Assembly (NCBI GenBank): GCA_016873295.1
Contig: VGXM01000007.1
Location: forward strand, 37,563-101,562
DNA from: Phycisphaerae bacterium
GTDB taxonomy: Bacteria > Planctomycetota > Phycisphaerae > Phycisphaerales > UBA1924
DNA length: 64,000 bases
Direction of reading: 5' to 3'
Shown here piece after piece: positions 26,978 to 34,743 of the stretch. Position numbers and translations under genes: made by a program. Below the pieces are notes generated by a model. That model made no database searches. It was given only the letters and a program-made list of their open reading frames with translations, and was not told the DNA's origin. The number at the start of each line of letters is the position of its first letter. The first letter of the stretch is position 1.

Positions 26978-27013
26978 GGTGTTACCTCTTGGTGGTGGCT
27001 GCCGACGGCGCCG

Positions 27014-27889
27014 TCAGAAGCTCGCCGAGAGCCCGAGCGTGCCGACGAGTTCGGTGTGATCGCGGTCGTTGAGATCGGCGGCGTGGTCGCCGAGGAAGAG
27101 CCCGAGGACGCCCGCCGAGAAGGTCCACGCCCCGTATCGCCGGGGGAGCCCGAGGGGGACGGACACCCGGGCGCCGATCGAGAAGTACCCGAAGAACTCA
27201 TCGTCGCCCGCGGCGTTCTCGTAGTAGTCGCTCAGGCTGACGCCGAGCGTGGCGGGGAAGGCGAACGAAAGGGTCCCGAGGGCGTCTGTGTCCACGTCGA
27301 ACCCCGGGGTGAGGGAGACCTGGCCGTAGACGCCAAGGTCGCCACCGTCGGCCGCGTTGGGGCCGGTCTCGAACGCGACGGCCACCGCGGGCGACAGCCT
27401 CCACTTGCCCAGGAGGCCCGAGTCGTCGAAGGCGATCGAGAGGCACAGTTCCTCGCAGGTTCCGAACGCGCTCGAAGGGCTGGTGTACCAGACGTACTGT
27501 GCGCCCAAGGTCCAGCGCCCGAGGGTGACCGAGGGCCCGATGAGGAAATCCGCCTCGTACCACTTGGAGATGGTGTCGTCGGGCGAGTCCGACCCGGTCG
27601 CGCGGTCGTGGAAGCTGTTCCAGACGCCCAGCGAGAGGTTGGACGACCAGCCCTCGCCGCTGAACGCGTCCATTCCGACCGTGAAGTAGGGCTGCACGAT
27701 GAACCCGCGGTCCTCCTGGCGCAGGCCCCGGAAGTAGTAGGCGGTGGTGAGATCGACGCCGATGCTGGCGTTCATCGCGGCCTCCGCCGCGGGCTGCGTC
27801 GCCTCCGAATGCGGGTCCTGCTGGGCCATCGCGGGGGCCGCCCCTCCGACCACCGCCGCCATCAACGTCACCAGGGAGCATCGAGACAT
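27014..27889 (-). CDS. Putative outer-membrane beta-barrel/porin-like protein
   Basis: 291 residues. ATG 27889 gives a signal peptide (SLVTLMAAVVGGAAPAMA) and is preceded by GGAGAAGG. The mature protein alternates short amphipathic strands (IGVDLTTAYYFRGLRQED, VQPYFTVGMDAF, WTLGAQYVWYTSPS) and ends in LGLSASF, with a terminal Phe as in outer-membrane barrels. The opening TTAYYFRG resembles the TorF-type putative porin pattern, but I am not certain of the family. It probably lies in the outer membrane. It is encoded just upstream of the chemoreceptor at 25337. Confidence 0.7.
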   Translation of the reverse strand: MSRCSLVTLMAAVVGGAAPAMAQQDPHSEATQPAAEAAMNASIGVDLTTAYYFRGLRQEDRGFIVQPYFTVGMDAFSGEGWSSNLSLGVWNSFHDRATGSDSPDDTISKWYEADFLIGPSVTLGRWTLGAQYVWYTSPSSAFGTCEELCLSIAFDDSGLLGKWRLSPAVAVAFETGPNAADGGDLGVYGQVSLTPGFDVDTDALGTLSFAFPATLGVSLSDYYENAAGDDEFFGYFSIGARVSVPLGLPRRYGAWTFSAGVLGLFLGDHAADLNDRDHTELVGTLGLSASF

Positions 27890-27920
27890 TTCGCCTTCTC
27901 CTGACAGAACGGCCGCCGGA

Positions 27921-27937
27921 CCCCCCGATCCGGGGGG
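27921..27937 (-). promoter_or_regulatory. GC hairpin upstream of the porin-like gene
   Basis: CCCCCCG-ATC-CGGGGGG forms a 7-bp perfect stem 32 bp upstream of the porin-like start. It could be a 5'-leader structure or the terminator of the asparaginase transcript. The rest of the 272-bp spacer (27890-28161) shows nothing further that I can name. Confidence 0.35.
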
Positions 27938-28161
27938 GGCCCCGCACAGATCGACGGGCGTCCTCGACGGCTGTCGTGAATCTCGATCGATTGATCTGGA
28001 ATGACCCGCATCGGCGATCAACCAGGGACGCCCATGGGAACGACCGCCTCCCCCCCGGTGTTTGCCCGGGTCGAACCGCCGTCGTCCCAGATCTGACGCG
28101 GTCAGACCTCGCCCGAGGCCATCGGCGAGCGGGGCCGGTGCGGCCGGACGGTCGTCCCTGG

Positions 28162-29265
28162 TTATCGCTGGGCCTCGAAGTGGGACGGGCACTGAACGAG
28201 GCGCGGTCCCGTGCCGGTGTCGACGGCAAAGCGCCCGCCCGGCATGAGCGAGGCCCCGCCGAAGGCCCCGTCCTTGCGCAGGGCGTAGAAGAGGATGTTG
28301 AAGTTGGGTCGGCCCGGGGCCCGCAGCAGGCGCTTCTCGAGCGTGCGCTGGGCGACGGCGCGGGCCGCCTCCAGGCAGGCCCGCGTGGGTGACAGCCCGC
28401 GCCCCATGGCGTCGACGATGCGGAAGGCGCAGAGGTTGACGATGGCCGACTCGCCCCGCCCCGTGCTCCCCGCCGACCCGATCGCGTTGTCGCAGTAGTT
28501 CCCGGCCCCGATGATGGGCGAGTCGCCCACGCGCCCCGGGATCTTCCACGACAGCCCGCTGGTGCTGGTGCAACCGGCCAGGTCGCCCGCGGGCGTCACG
28601 GCGGAGCAGTGCACCGTGCCCGTCGTCGACGTGATCGCCGGGTCGATCGCCGAGCGAGGCTTGTCGCCCTCGCCCCACTCCTTGCCGGCGGGCGGGTCGC
28701 GCTCGTCGTCGTTGAGCCAGTCGTCGTCCTTGCTGGCGTTGGCCTTCCAGCGGAGCCAGATCCGCCGGGCCTCCTCCGTGAGCAGGTTCTCCTCGGCGAA
28801 CCCCATCTGCCGCGCGAAGCGCAGGGCCCCCTCGCCCACGAGCAGGCAGTGGTCGGTGCGCCGGAGGACCTGGAGCGCGACCAACGCCGGGTTCCTGATG
28901 CCGCGCAGGCCGGCGACGGCCCCGCTCTTGTGCGTCGGGCCGTGCATCACCGACGCGTCCAGCTCGACCACGCCCTCCTCGTTGGGCAGCCCGCCCAAGC
29001 CCACGCTGTGGTCACTCGGGTCGTCCTCGATCAGGCGCACGCCCTGCACCACCGCGTCGGCGGGGTCGTACCCCTGGGCGATCAGCTCCATCGCCCGCGC
29101 CGCCGCCCGCTGCCCGTTCGACGACGCGACCGCGCACGCCCCGCGATGGTCGTCCCCCTCGTGCGCGGCGGCGGGTTCCCCCTCCGGCTGACGGGCCAGC
29201 GCGGGAACACCCGCCACGGCAAGCCCCGCGGCGGCCAGGAATCGACGTCGGTGCAGCGTCTCCAT
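28162..29265 (-). CDS. Exported N4-(beta-N-acetylglucosaminyl)-asparaginase / type 2 asparaginase family
   Basis: Ntn-hydrolase of the glycosylasparaginase family (367 aa), made as a precursor that cleaves itself before a catalytic Thr. That Thr is expected to be the first Thr of STTGTVHC (about residue 205). It is followed by the conserved CTSTSGLSWK, GRVGDSPIIGAGNYCDN and RGES elements. The N-terminus METLHRRRFLAAAGLAVAG has a twin-arginine-like RRRF, so Tat export is likely. ATG 29265 is fixed by this signal and by the promoter directly before it. The substrate could be glycosylated asparagine, asparagine or isoaspartyl peptides. A perfect 22-bp palindrome abuts the start codon, suggesting control by a dimeric repressor. 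Confidence 0.88.
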   Translation of the reverse strand: METLHRRRFLAAAGLAVAGVPALARQPEGEPAAAHEGDDHRGACAVASSNGQRAAARAMELIAQGYDPADAVVQGVRLIEDDPSDHSVGLGGLPNEEGVVELDASVMHGPTHKSGAVAGLRGIRNPALVALQVLRRTDHCLLVGEGALRFARQMGFAEENLLTEEARRIWLRWKANASKDDDWLNDDERDPPAGKEWGEGDKPRSAIDPAITSTTGTVHCSAVTPAGDLAGCTSTSGLSWKIPGRVGDSPIIGAGNYCDNAIGSAGSTGRGESAIVNLCAFRIVDAMGRGLSPTRACLEAARAVAQRTLEKRLLRAPGRPNFNILFYALRKDGAFGGASLMPGGRFAVDTGTGPRLVQCPSHFEAQR

Positions 29266-29287
29266 GCCGCGTGGTATACCACGCGGC
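29266..29287 (-). promoter_or_regulatory. 22-bp perfect palindrome overlapping the -10 box of the asparaginase gene
   Basis: GCCGCGTGGTA is followed directly by its own reverse complement. On the minus strand the centre reads TATACC (29273-29278), a -10-like box 7 nt before the ATG at 29265. The operator and promoter would therefore coincide. Confidence 0.65.
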
Positions 29288-29315
29288 GCCCCGGCGTGCG
29301 AACCGCACCAAGGCG

Positions 29316-30011
29316 TCAAGGGGCGGCGTTCGGCAAGGCCGAGGAGGTCCAGCCCTCCGGAGTTCGGCTGACCACGAGCGTGCCCCACGGCGTGCGGATG
29401 GCCCCGTCGGATGGCAGCGGCTCCGGGCCGACGCCCAAGTCGGGTGCGAACCAGCGGAGCGACGCCGCGCACGCGCCGCCCGTGCCGTACTGATACCCGC
29501 GGGTCAGCGTGTGCCGCACGGCCCGCACGAAGGGTCGCCCTTCCTGGTCCATGACACCCGGGGTCTCATCCTGGCGGCGAAGTGAACGCGGCTGGTCGCA
29601 CACGACAACGATCAGCGGATCGACGCAGACGATCACCGGGCTGTCGGGGTAGGTCTGGACCGGCGCCAGGAGCGCCTCGCCCCCGGACCCCCAGGCCGCC
29701 GCGGGCATCGGCCGCCCCTCCTCGTCGGCGCCGGCGGGCTCACGCTCGATCCCCTTGCCGGACAGGAACCGCTCGCAGCGTTCGACGGCCCGATCGGCGT
29801 CGAGCTCGCGCCCGTCGGGGGTGGTCCACACGAGGCACTGATCCAGGCGAATGAAGTCGGCCTTGACCCGGACCTTCGCCGCGGCCCGCTCGCCCGCGCC
29901 GGCCCAGGGCTGGTCGTGACTCTGGTCGGCGAAGGTCCGTTGATACTGCGTGACCGGGAGCGCGCAGCCCCACAGGGCGAGCGCCGCCGAGGCCAAGCCG
30001 ATCCATCTCAT
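29316..30011 (-). CDS. Lipoprotein of unknown function
   Basis: 231 residues. MRWIGLASAALALWGCALP is a lipoprotein signal with Cys16 as the acylation site, and GGGAGG lies upstream of the start. I do not recognise a family. Visible features are a segment with ADRAVERCERFLSGKG, a hydrophobic strand pair (DSPVIVCVDPLIVVVCD), and a C-terminal strand-rich region (RTPWGTLVVSRTPEGWTSS). It is probably in the periplasm, attached to a membrane. It lies 51 bp upstream of the asparaginase start and 33 bp downstream of the cupin gene, all on the minus strand. Confidence 0.65.
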   Translation of the reverse strand: MRWIGLASAALALWGCALPVTQYQRTFADQSHDQPWAGAGERAAAKVRVKADFIRLDQCLVWTTPDGRELDADRAVERCERFLSGKGIEREPAGADEEGRPMPAAAWGSGGEALLAPVQTYPDSPVIVCVDPLIVVVCDQPRSLRRQDETPGVMDQEGRPFVRAVRHTLTRGYQYGTGGACAASLRWFAPDLGVGPEPLPSDGAIRTPWGTLVVSRTPEGWTSSALPNAAP

Positions 30012-30044
30012 CGGGCACCTCCCGTCGTTCCGTTCTCCGCGGAC

Positions 30045-30395
30045 TCACCGCCCCGGCTGGGCGCCCTTGAAGAGCGTCAGGACGAACCGCGAAGGATCGA
30101 GGGCCCTGAGCCGATGGGGGGCGTCGGGGGGCATCACGAGCCAGTCGTGCGGGCCCATCTCGCGCTCGTCGGCGCCGACCGCGAACCGCAGGCGACCGTC
30201 CAGCACGTGCACGCTGGCGGCGAAGGGGGCCTTGTGCTCGCTGATCTCCTGCCCCGCGTCCATCGCGAACAGCACCACCTTGCCCTCGGGCGCGCTGAAG
30301 AGCGGCTTGCTCACCGTCGCGCCCGGCACGACCGGGCACGCCGACAACAGCCCGATCCACTCGGCCTTCGTCGCATCGGACCTTGCGTGCGTCAT
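30045..30395 (-). CDS. Single-domain cupin protein
   Basis: 116 residues forming one cupin barrel. PFAASVHVLDGRLRFAVG and MGPHDWLVMPPDAPHRLRAL resemble the two cupin motifs, with the second keeping the P-x-x-x-P-H pattern. Metal-binding histidines of motif 1 are only partly present (ISEHKAPFAASVH). Small cupins of this sort bind metal or small ligands; the role cannot be inferred here. It has a GGAGGG ribosome-binding site and a TAACCT box ~25 nt further upstream. Probably cytoplasmic. Confidence 0.75.
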   Translation of the reverse strand: MTHARSDATKAEWIGLLSACPVVPGATVSKPLFSAPEGKVVLFAMDAGQEISEHKAPFAASVHVLDGRLRFAVGADEREMGPHDWLVMPPDAPHRLRALDPSRFVLTLFKGAQPGR

Positions 30396-30546
30396 CGCGT
30401 CCCTCCGGGGTCCAGAGAGGTTAGCCCCGACGCTCGCCCGGGCTCCGATCGCGTCGATGGCGTGCGCGACGTGAGCGCGGGCGCGGACTCAGGACGGCCC
30501 CGCGCTCGCGCGTGGGGGTGGTGTCAAGGGCCGCGTTCGTCGGGGC

Positions 30547-31935
30547 TTACGAGCCCGCGGGGTTGCTGGGGGCCGGCTTCGGGCGTGCCGCGGAGGTGGG
30601 CGATCGGCGCAGGAACGAGAACCGAGGCCTGATGACCGTGGTCACGCCCCCGTGCTCCAGGACCGGGTACGCCAGGAAGTTGATGGGCCCCGACGACGGG
30701 CCCGGCTCGACCACCAGGTCGCGCCCGCGGCTGAGCTCGATGCGGTTGGCGGGGTGGCGCCCGAAGTAGTACGTCGAGAGCGCGGTGTACTTGTCGGCCT
30801 CGCTGATGTCGACGGGCCACCACTTGCCCTCGGCGAAGAACTCGGCCCAGCAGTGGTAGCCGTCGATCCCGCCCTCGTCGCGCTCCGAGGGAATGGAGGC
30901 GCCGATGGCGAAGCGAGCGGGGATCCCCGCGGCCCGCGCCAGGGCGATGAAGTAGGCGTGGAAGTCGGTGCAGTTGCCGGTGCCCACGTCGCACGCGTAG
31001 TTGGCGTCGCCCTGACCCCAGCCCGCGCCGTAGCGCTGGTAGCGGATGCGGTCGATGGTGTGGTCGTACAGGGCGCGGGCGCGAACGAGGTCGCCCTCCT
31101 TGCCCGCCAGCACGTCCGCCGCGATCTCCTGGAAGCGCGGGCTGTCGGGCACGAGGCGCTCCGGGGTGAGCGAGTCCTCCGGTCGCGCCGACGGGTCGAC
31201 GTAGGCGCGGCGTTCCTGCCGCTCGACCCGGAACCGCAGCGTGATGGGCTTCTCGCTGTCGCGCGGGTCGAGGGTCAGAAGGAGGATGCGGTTGCCGTGG
31301 TGCGCGTCGGTCAGGACCCGACGTTGCCCGGGCACGCTGATCTCGAGTTCCTCGACGGTCTGGGCGGCGTCGGTGGTGGGCAGGGGGATCCACAGCCGCG
31401 CCGCGCCGGTCAGCTTGGGCAGGCTCGCCTGGTAGCGGAACTCGAAGGCGTCCCGCCCCTCCTTGATCCCCATGAGCGCGTTGGCGGCGCCCTCCACCGG
31501 GCGGCGCTCCCAGACGCCCGCGTCGGTCAGCTCCCACAGGTAGTACGGCTGCCCGTTGAGCTTGTGGACCGTGGTCTGGGTCACGGTCATCGAGCCGGGA
31601 TCGCCCTCGAGGAAGAAGTCCACGTCGTACACGTTGCCGTCGATGTTCGCCAGGTCGACGCAGGCAAAGTGCCGCCCCGGCCCCAGGTTGGCCAGGTACT
31701 CCGTGTGCACGCGGACCAGCTTGAGGCGGAGCTCCAGCCCCTCGTAGGCGAGCGGGAAGGTGCCGCCGGCGAGCCGGGTCTGCTCGCGGATGTGGGCCTC
31801 GATCCCGGCCTGGATGTCGGCGGTGACCACGTTCGCCGCGGGCGCCTGCGTCGCCGCGTCGGGCGGCGAGGCACAGCCGACCATCAGCCCCGCGATCGCC
31901 GGGAGAGGACACAGGTTCAAGACGTGCGCGCGCAT
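30547..31935 (-). CDS. Transglutaminase-like lipoprotein
   Basis: 462 residues. The start at 31935 is preferred over the ATG at 31950 because GAGGAG lies 7 nt upstream of it and overlaps the earlier ATG. The lipobox is LMVGC. The N-terminal ~240 residues look like a beta-sandwich region, and the C-terminal part is a transglutaminase-like cysteine-protease fold. GNCTDFHAYFIALARAAGIP carries the catalytic Cys, GYHCWAEFF the His, and WWPVDISEAD the Asp. Bacterial proteins of this type are usually proteases or peptide-modifying enzymes, and their substrates are generally unknown. The protein is expected in the periplasm. The neighbour downstream (cupin) is 151 bp away. Confidence 0.85.
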   Translation of the reverse strand: MRAHVLNLCPLPAIAGLMVGCASPPDAATQAPAANVVTADIQAGIEAHIREQTRLAGGTFPLAYEGLELRLKLVRVHTEYLANLGPGRHFACVDLANIDGNVYDVDFFLEGDPGSMTVTQTTVHKLNGQPYYLWELTDAGVWERRPVEGAANALMGIKEGRDAFEFRYQASLPKLTGAARLWIPLPTTDAAQTVEELEISVPGQRRVLTDAHHGNRILLLTLDPRDSEKPITLRFRVERQERRAYVDPSARPEDSLTPERLVPDSPRFQEIAADVLAGKEGDLVRARALYDHTIDRIRYQRYGAGWGQGDANYACDVGTGNCTDFHAYFIALARAAGIPARFAIGASIPSERDEGGIDGYHCWAEFFAEGKWWPVDISEADKYTALSTYYFGRHPANRIELSRGRDLVVEPGPSSGPINFLAYPVLEHGGVTTVIRPRFSFLRRSPTSAARPKPAPSNPAGS

Positions 31936-31994
31936 GCGACAACTCCTCATCGAGCCGCGGTCACGGATACGGACCGCCCGGACTCAGGCATGCT

Positions 31995-32174
31995 TCACCG
32001 AGGGTGCTCGCCCTTCGGGTGTTCGCCCTTGGGATGCTCGCCCTTTGGATGCTCCGTCTTGGCGGGCTCCGCCGCGGCGTCCTTGGCCGGCTCGGCGCTC
32101 TTGCAGCCGACCATCGCAATGGAAAGCCCCATGGACATCAGGACCACTGCCGCGTGCTTTGACCTGGAGCGCAT
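31995..32174 (-). CDS. Very small lipoprotein with tandem EHPKG repeats
   Basis: 59 residues. The signal (VVLMSMGLSIAMVGC) ends in a lipobox Cys. The mature peptide is short, Ala/Glu/Lys-rich (KSAEPAKDAAAEPAKT), and finishes in four tandem EHPKG-type units encoded by 15-bp repeats, the last reading EHPR. AAGGAG stands before the start and a TACCAT box lies further upstream. No family is recognised. The repeated His and charged residues could bind metal or cell-wall material, but that is a guess. It is upstream of the transglutaminase-like gene on the same strand, 59 bp away. Confidence 0.6.
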   Translation of the reverse strand: MRSRSKHAAVVLMSMGLSIAMVGCKSAEPAKDAAAEPAKTEHPKGEHPKGEHPKGEHPR

Positions 32175-32297
32175 CTTCGTCTCCTTGGCGTTGAAGCGGT
32201 CTTGACGCTGCCGCTCGGCCCATGGTAGCGGACCGCGGGCCCCTTGAAGTGCCGGGAATCCCGGATCGGGCGGTGGGTAATCGTGCCACTCCGGCTC

Positions 32298-32723
32298 GTG
32301 GCGCGAGTCGGAAGAACGTGCACCAAGGCGCGGGCGGGCGCCGCGGGTGCCACGGGCGAGCCGCCTTGCGGATCGCCCGTGCCGGCGTCCGGACGGGCGT
32401 CGAACAGCCGCACGGGTCACGGGCGAAGCGCCCGATGACCCGTGGCACCCGGAGCGCTCCGTCCACGGACTTCCGACTCACGTCACTCGTCGTGCGAGTC
32501 GGAAGAACGCGCACCAAGGCGCGGGCGGGCGCCGCGGGTGCCACGGGCGAGCCGCCTTGCGGATCGCCCGTGCCGGCGTCCGGACGGGCGTCAAACAGCC
32601 GCACGGGTCACGGGCGAAGCGCCCGATGACCCGTGGCACCCGACCCGCACGGGTCACGGGCGAAGCGCCCGATGACCCGTGGCACCCGGAGCGCTCCGTC
32701 CACGGACTTCCGACTCGCGCCAC
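32298..32723. repeat. Two-unit repeat array bounded by 17-bp inverted repeats
   Basis: GTGGCGCGAGTCGGAAG at 32298-32314 is the exact reverse complement of 32707-32723. Between them are two copies of one unit (32305-32479 and 32496-32716), each beginning GAGTCGGAA and ending TTCCGACTC. The second copy carries an extra ~46-bp internal duplication. Each unit contains strong hairpins, for example ACGGGTCA/TGACCCGT enclosing CGGGCG/CGCCCG, and CACGGGCGA/TCGCCCGTG. No protein is encoded. The right arm contains the stop codon of the HEAT gene. The remainder of the gap (32175-32297) holds only the promoter region of the small lipoprotein. Confidence 0.85.
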
Positions 32724-33697
32724 TACCGGGGCGCGTCGGCGGCCTGTGCGCGGGCCCAGGGCACGAAGACCTCCTCGTGCCAGCGCTTCCAGGCGCCGGC
32801 GTCGAACCCGAGGCGCGAGGTGTCGCTGCCCACGTGCCGGGCCGCCATGCGGTGCAGCACGTCGGCCACCTCGAAGCGCACGGTCGTCACCACGGCGTCG
32901 TGGATGACCAGGAGCGTGCCCGTGGTGATGGTGGCGACCTGGGGGTCGAAGGCCACGGCCCCTGGCGCGACGATGGGCGTGAGGTCCGCCACGAACGCCG
33001 TCTGCTCCCCCACCAGGATCCACGCCAGCGGGCCCTGCCGATCGGCCGACGATCCCTGCGACACCTGCGCGTTGATCAGGTGCGGGATCATCTGCCAGAG
33101 CCCGAGCGTCTCGGCCAGGTTCGCCCCGGCGAGGACGATCCGATCGGCGTCCGATTGCAGGGCCCCGACGACGACCCGCTGCACGCGCATCGAGATCACC
33201 CCCGACTGGGCGACTCGCCCGACCAGCGCCCGCCCCGCGTCGGCGGCCAGCTCCGAGTCCCGGCTGTTCAGCGCGAGCCACGCCAGCGTCGCGTCTGCCT
33301 CGTCGCTCTTGAGAGAGGAGAAGTGCCCGACGAGCCACTGGTTGACGTCCGGGCCCTGGTCGGCGAGCAGCTCGACCAGGGGCGTGAACGCCGCCGGGTC
33401 GGTCAGGTCGTTCAGCGTCGCCAGACCCTTGGCGCGGACGTCGGGCCTGTTCGTGGCCCGGAGGGAGTCGAAGCGCACCTTCTTGATGCGCTTCTCGAAC
33501 TCCATCTGGCGACGGCGCATCTGCTTGAACTCGTCGAGGCGCGGGTCGGACGGGTCGATCGCCAGGCGCCGGGCCCACTCGGGGACCTCGCCCCGCTCTC
33601 CCACGCCGTGGACGTAGGCGGGCTGGGCGGTGGCCAGGCCCGGGACCGAGAGCACCGCGGTCAATCCGACGAGGGCGATCAGGAGTCGTGGCGCCAT
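32723..33697 (-). CDS. Secreted HEAT-repeat-like protein, unknown function
   Basis: 324 residues. ATG 33697 has GAGG about 6 nt upstream and starts a signal peptide (LLIALVGLTAVLSVPGLATA); an in-frame ATG at 33748 would extend it without benefit. The mature part is almost wholly helical with paired helices such as LNDLTDPAAFTPLVELLADQ and ADATLAWLALNSRDSELAAD, consistent with HEAT/ARM-type repeats. No catalytic motif is seen. The TAG stop lies inside the right arm of the repeat array, so the repeat may have set the C-terminus. It is probably periplasmic. Confidence 0.65.
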   Translation of the reverse strand: MAPRLLIALVGLTAVLSVPGLATAQPAYVHGVGERGEVPEWARRLAIDPSDPRLDEFKQMRRRQMEFEKRIKKVRFDSLRATNRPDVRAKGLATLNDLTDPAAFTPLVELLADQGPDVNQWLVGHFSSLKSDEADATLAWLALNSRDSELAADAGRALVGRVAQSGVISMRVQRVVVGALQSDADRIVLAGANLAETLGLWQMIPHLINAQVSQGSSADRQGPLAWILVGEQTAFVADLTPIVAPGAVAFDPQVATITTGTLLVIHDAVVTTVRFEVADVLHRMAARHVGSDTSRLGFDAGAWKRWHEEVFVPWARAQAADAPR

Positions 33698-33786
33698 GGT
33701 GGTCCTCGCAAGGACAATGGGCGCGCGCATCCGCACCCAGGTGTCCACACAGGTATACGGGCACCGCCCCCGCGGGTTCCGCGTGC

Positions 33787-34686
33787 CTATTCCGAAGACG
33801 TCAGGGCGATCGCGGCCTCGGGCCCGAACGCCCCCCGGTGCCGCTCGGCCTCCGTCCGGCTCTGGAACCGCCCGACGCGGACGGAGTAGAGGGTGGCCCC
33901 GGTCCGGGCCGCGACCGCCACGACCCGGGGCGGCCCCAGGCCCAGGCTGGTGGCCTTGGCCCGGGCGCCGTCGGCGACCTGCTGCGCGCGCGCGAACCGC
34001 GAGAAGGCCCCGAGCGAGATGGTGTACGCGCCCCCCGGGCTCGCGGACGGGACGGGGGCGGCGGGCACGGGGCGCGGGGCGGCGATCGGCCTGGTGGGCG
34101 GGACGGTCGGAGGGACGACCGAGCGTCGCTGGGCCAGGAGCGTGATGATCTCGGCGTGGGAGCCGGCTTCGCCGCGGGCGTGCGCAAACATGCGTTCGGC
34201 GTCGGCGGGCCTGCCCAGCTCGCGGTAGGAGTCAGCGGCGTAGACGGCGGCGCGGGCGGAGTCGGGCCCGGAGAGGCGCCCGGAGGCGAAGCTGAGGAAC
34301 TCGGCGGCACGGGCGTGCTCGTGGCGGCGCTGGGCGATGAGCCCGAGGGTGGCGGCGGCCTGCCCGGAGGTGCCGGGGTCGGCGCTGTCGACGAGGGGGC
34401 GGAGCCAGTGCTCGGCCTCGGTGTGGCGGTCCATGGCGTAGGCGGAGAGGCCGGCGGTGAGGCTGGCGTGCTCGCGGCGGGTGCCTCGGGAGGCGTCGGC
34501 CTCGCGCGAGGCGGCGCGGTAAGAGTCGGTGTAGCGTCCGGAGGTGTACTGGTCGAGGTAGGCGGGGTTGGTGGCGGTGGTGGACGCGCCGCCGCCGCAG
34601 CCGGGCAGGAGCGCCGCCGCCAGGATGAATCCCGCACCGTACCGCACCCCGACCCTCCGCCGCGTCCTACCCGTTACCATGCCCAC
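33787..34686 (-). CDS. SPOR-domain lipoprotein with TPR-like helices
   Basis: 299 residues. ATG 34686 (an ATG at 34680 is also possible) precedes a lipobox (LAAALLPGC). The middle (about 60-190) has TPR-like helix pairs (AEHWLRPLVDSADP, RAAVYAADSYRELGRPADAE). A Pro-rich linker leads to a C-terminal SPOR domain (YTISLGAFSRFARAQQVADG, then YSVRVGRFQSRTEAERHRGA). SPOR domains bind denuded peptidoglycan glycans, often at division sites. The protein is expected to be anchored in a membrane facing the periplasm. It is divergent from the acyl-CoA synthetase gene. Confidence 0.8.
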   Translation of the reverse strand: MGMVTGRTRRRVGVRYGAGFILAAALLPGCGGGASTTATNPAYLDQYTSGRYTDSYRAASREADASRGTRREHASLTAGLSAYAMDRHTEAEHWLRPLVDSADPGTSGQAAATLGLIAQRRHEHARAAEFLSFASGRLSGPDSARAAVYAADSYRELGRPADAERMFAHARGEAGSHAEIITLLAQRRSVVPPTVPPTRPIAAPRPVPAAPVPSASPGGAYTISLGAFSRFARAQQVADGARAKATSLGLGPPRVVAVAARTGATLYSVRVGRFQSRTEAERHRGAFGPEAAIALTSSE

Positions 34687-34743
34687 CGGGTCATCATCGG
34701 CGGGGCGGCGTCCCGGTCGTCAGGGGCACGGGTAGGAGGCCGA

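Noticed and set aside
27976..28392. Plus-strand ORF upstream of and overlapping the asparaginase gene
   Set aside because: The second half lies antisense to a well-supported enzyme gene and the peptide shows no recognisable features.
32298..32723. CRISPR array
   Set aside because: There are only two long units with internal hairpins, no short direct repeats with unique spacers, and no cas genes in the window.
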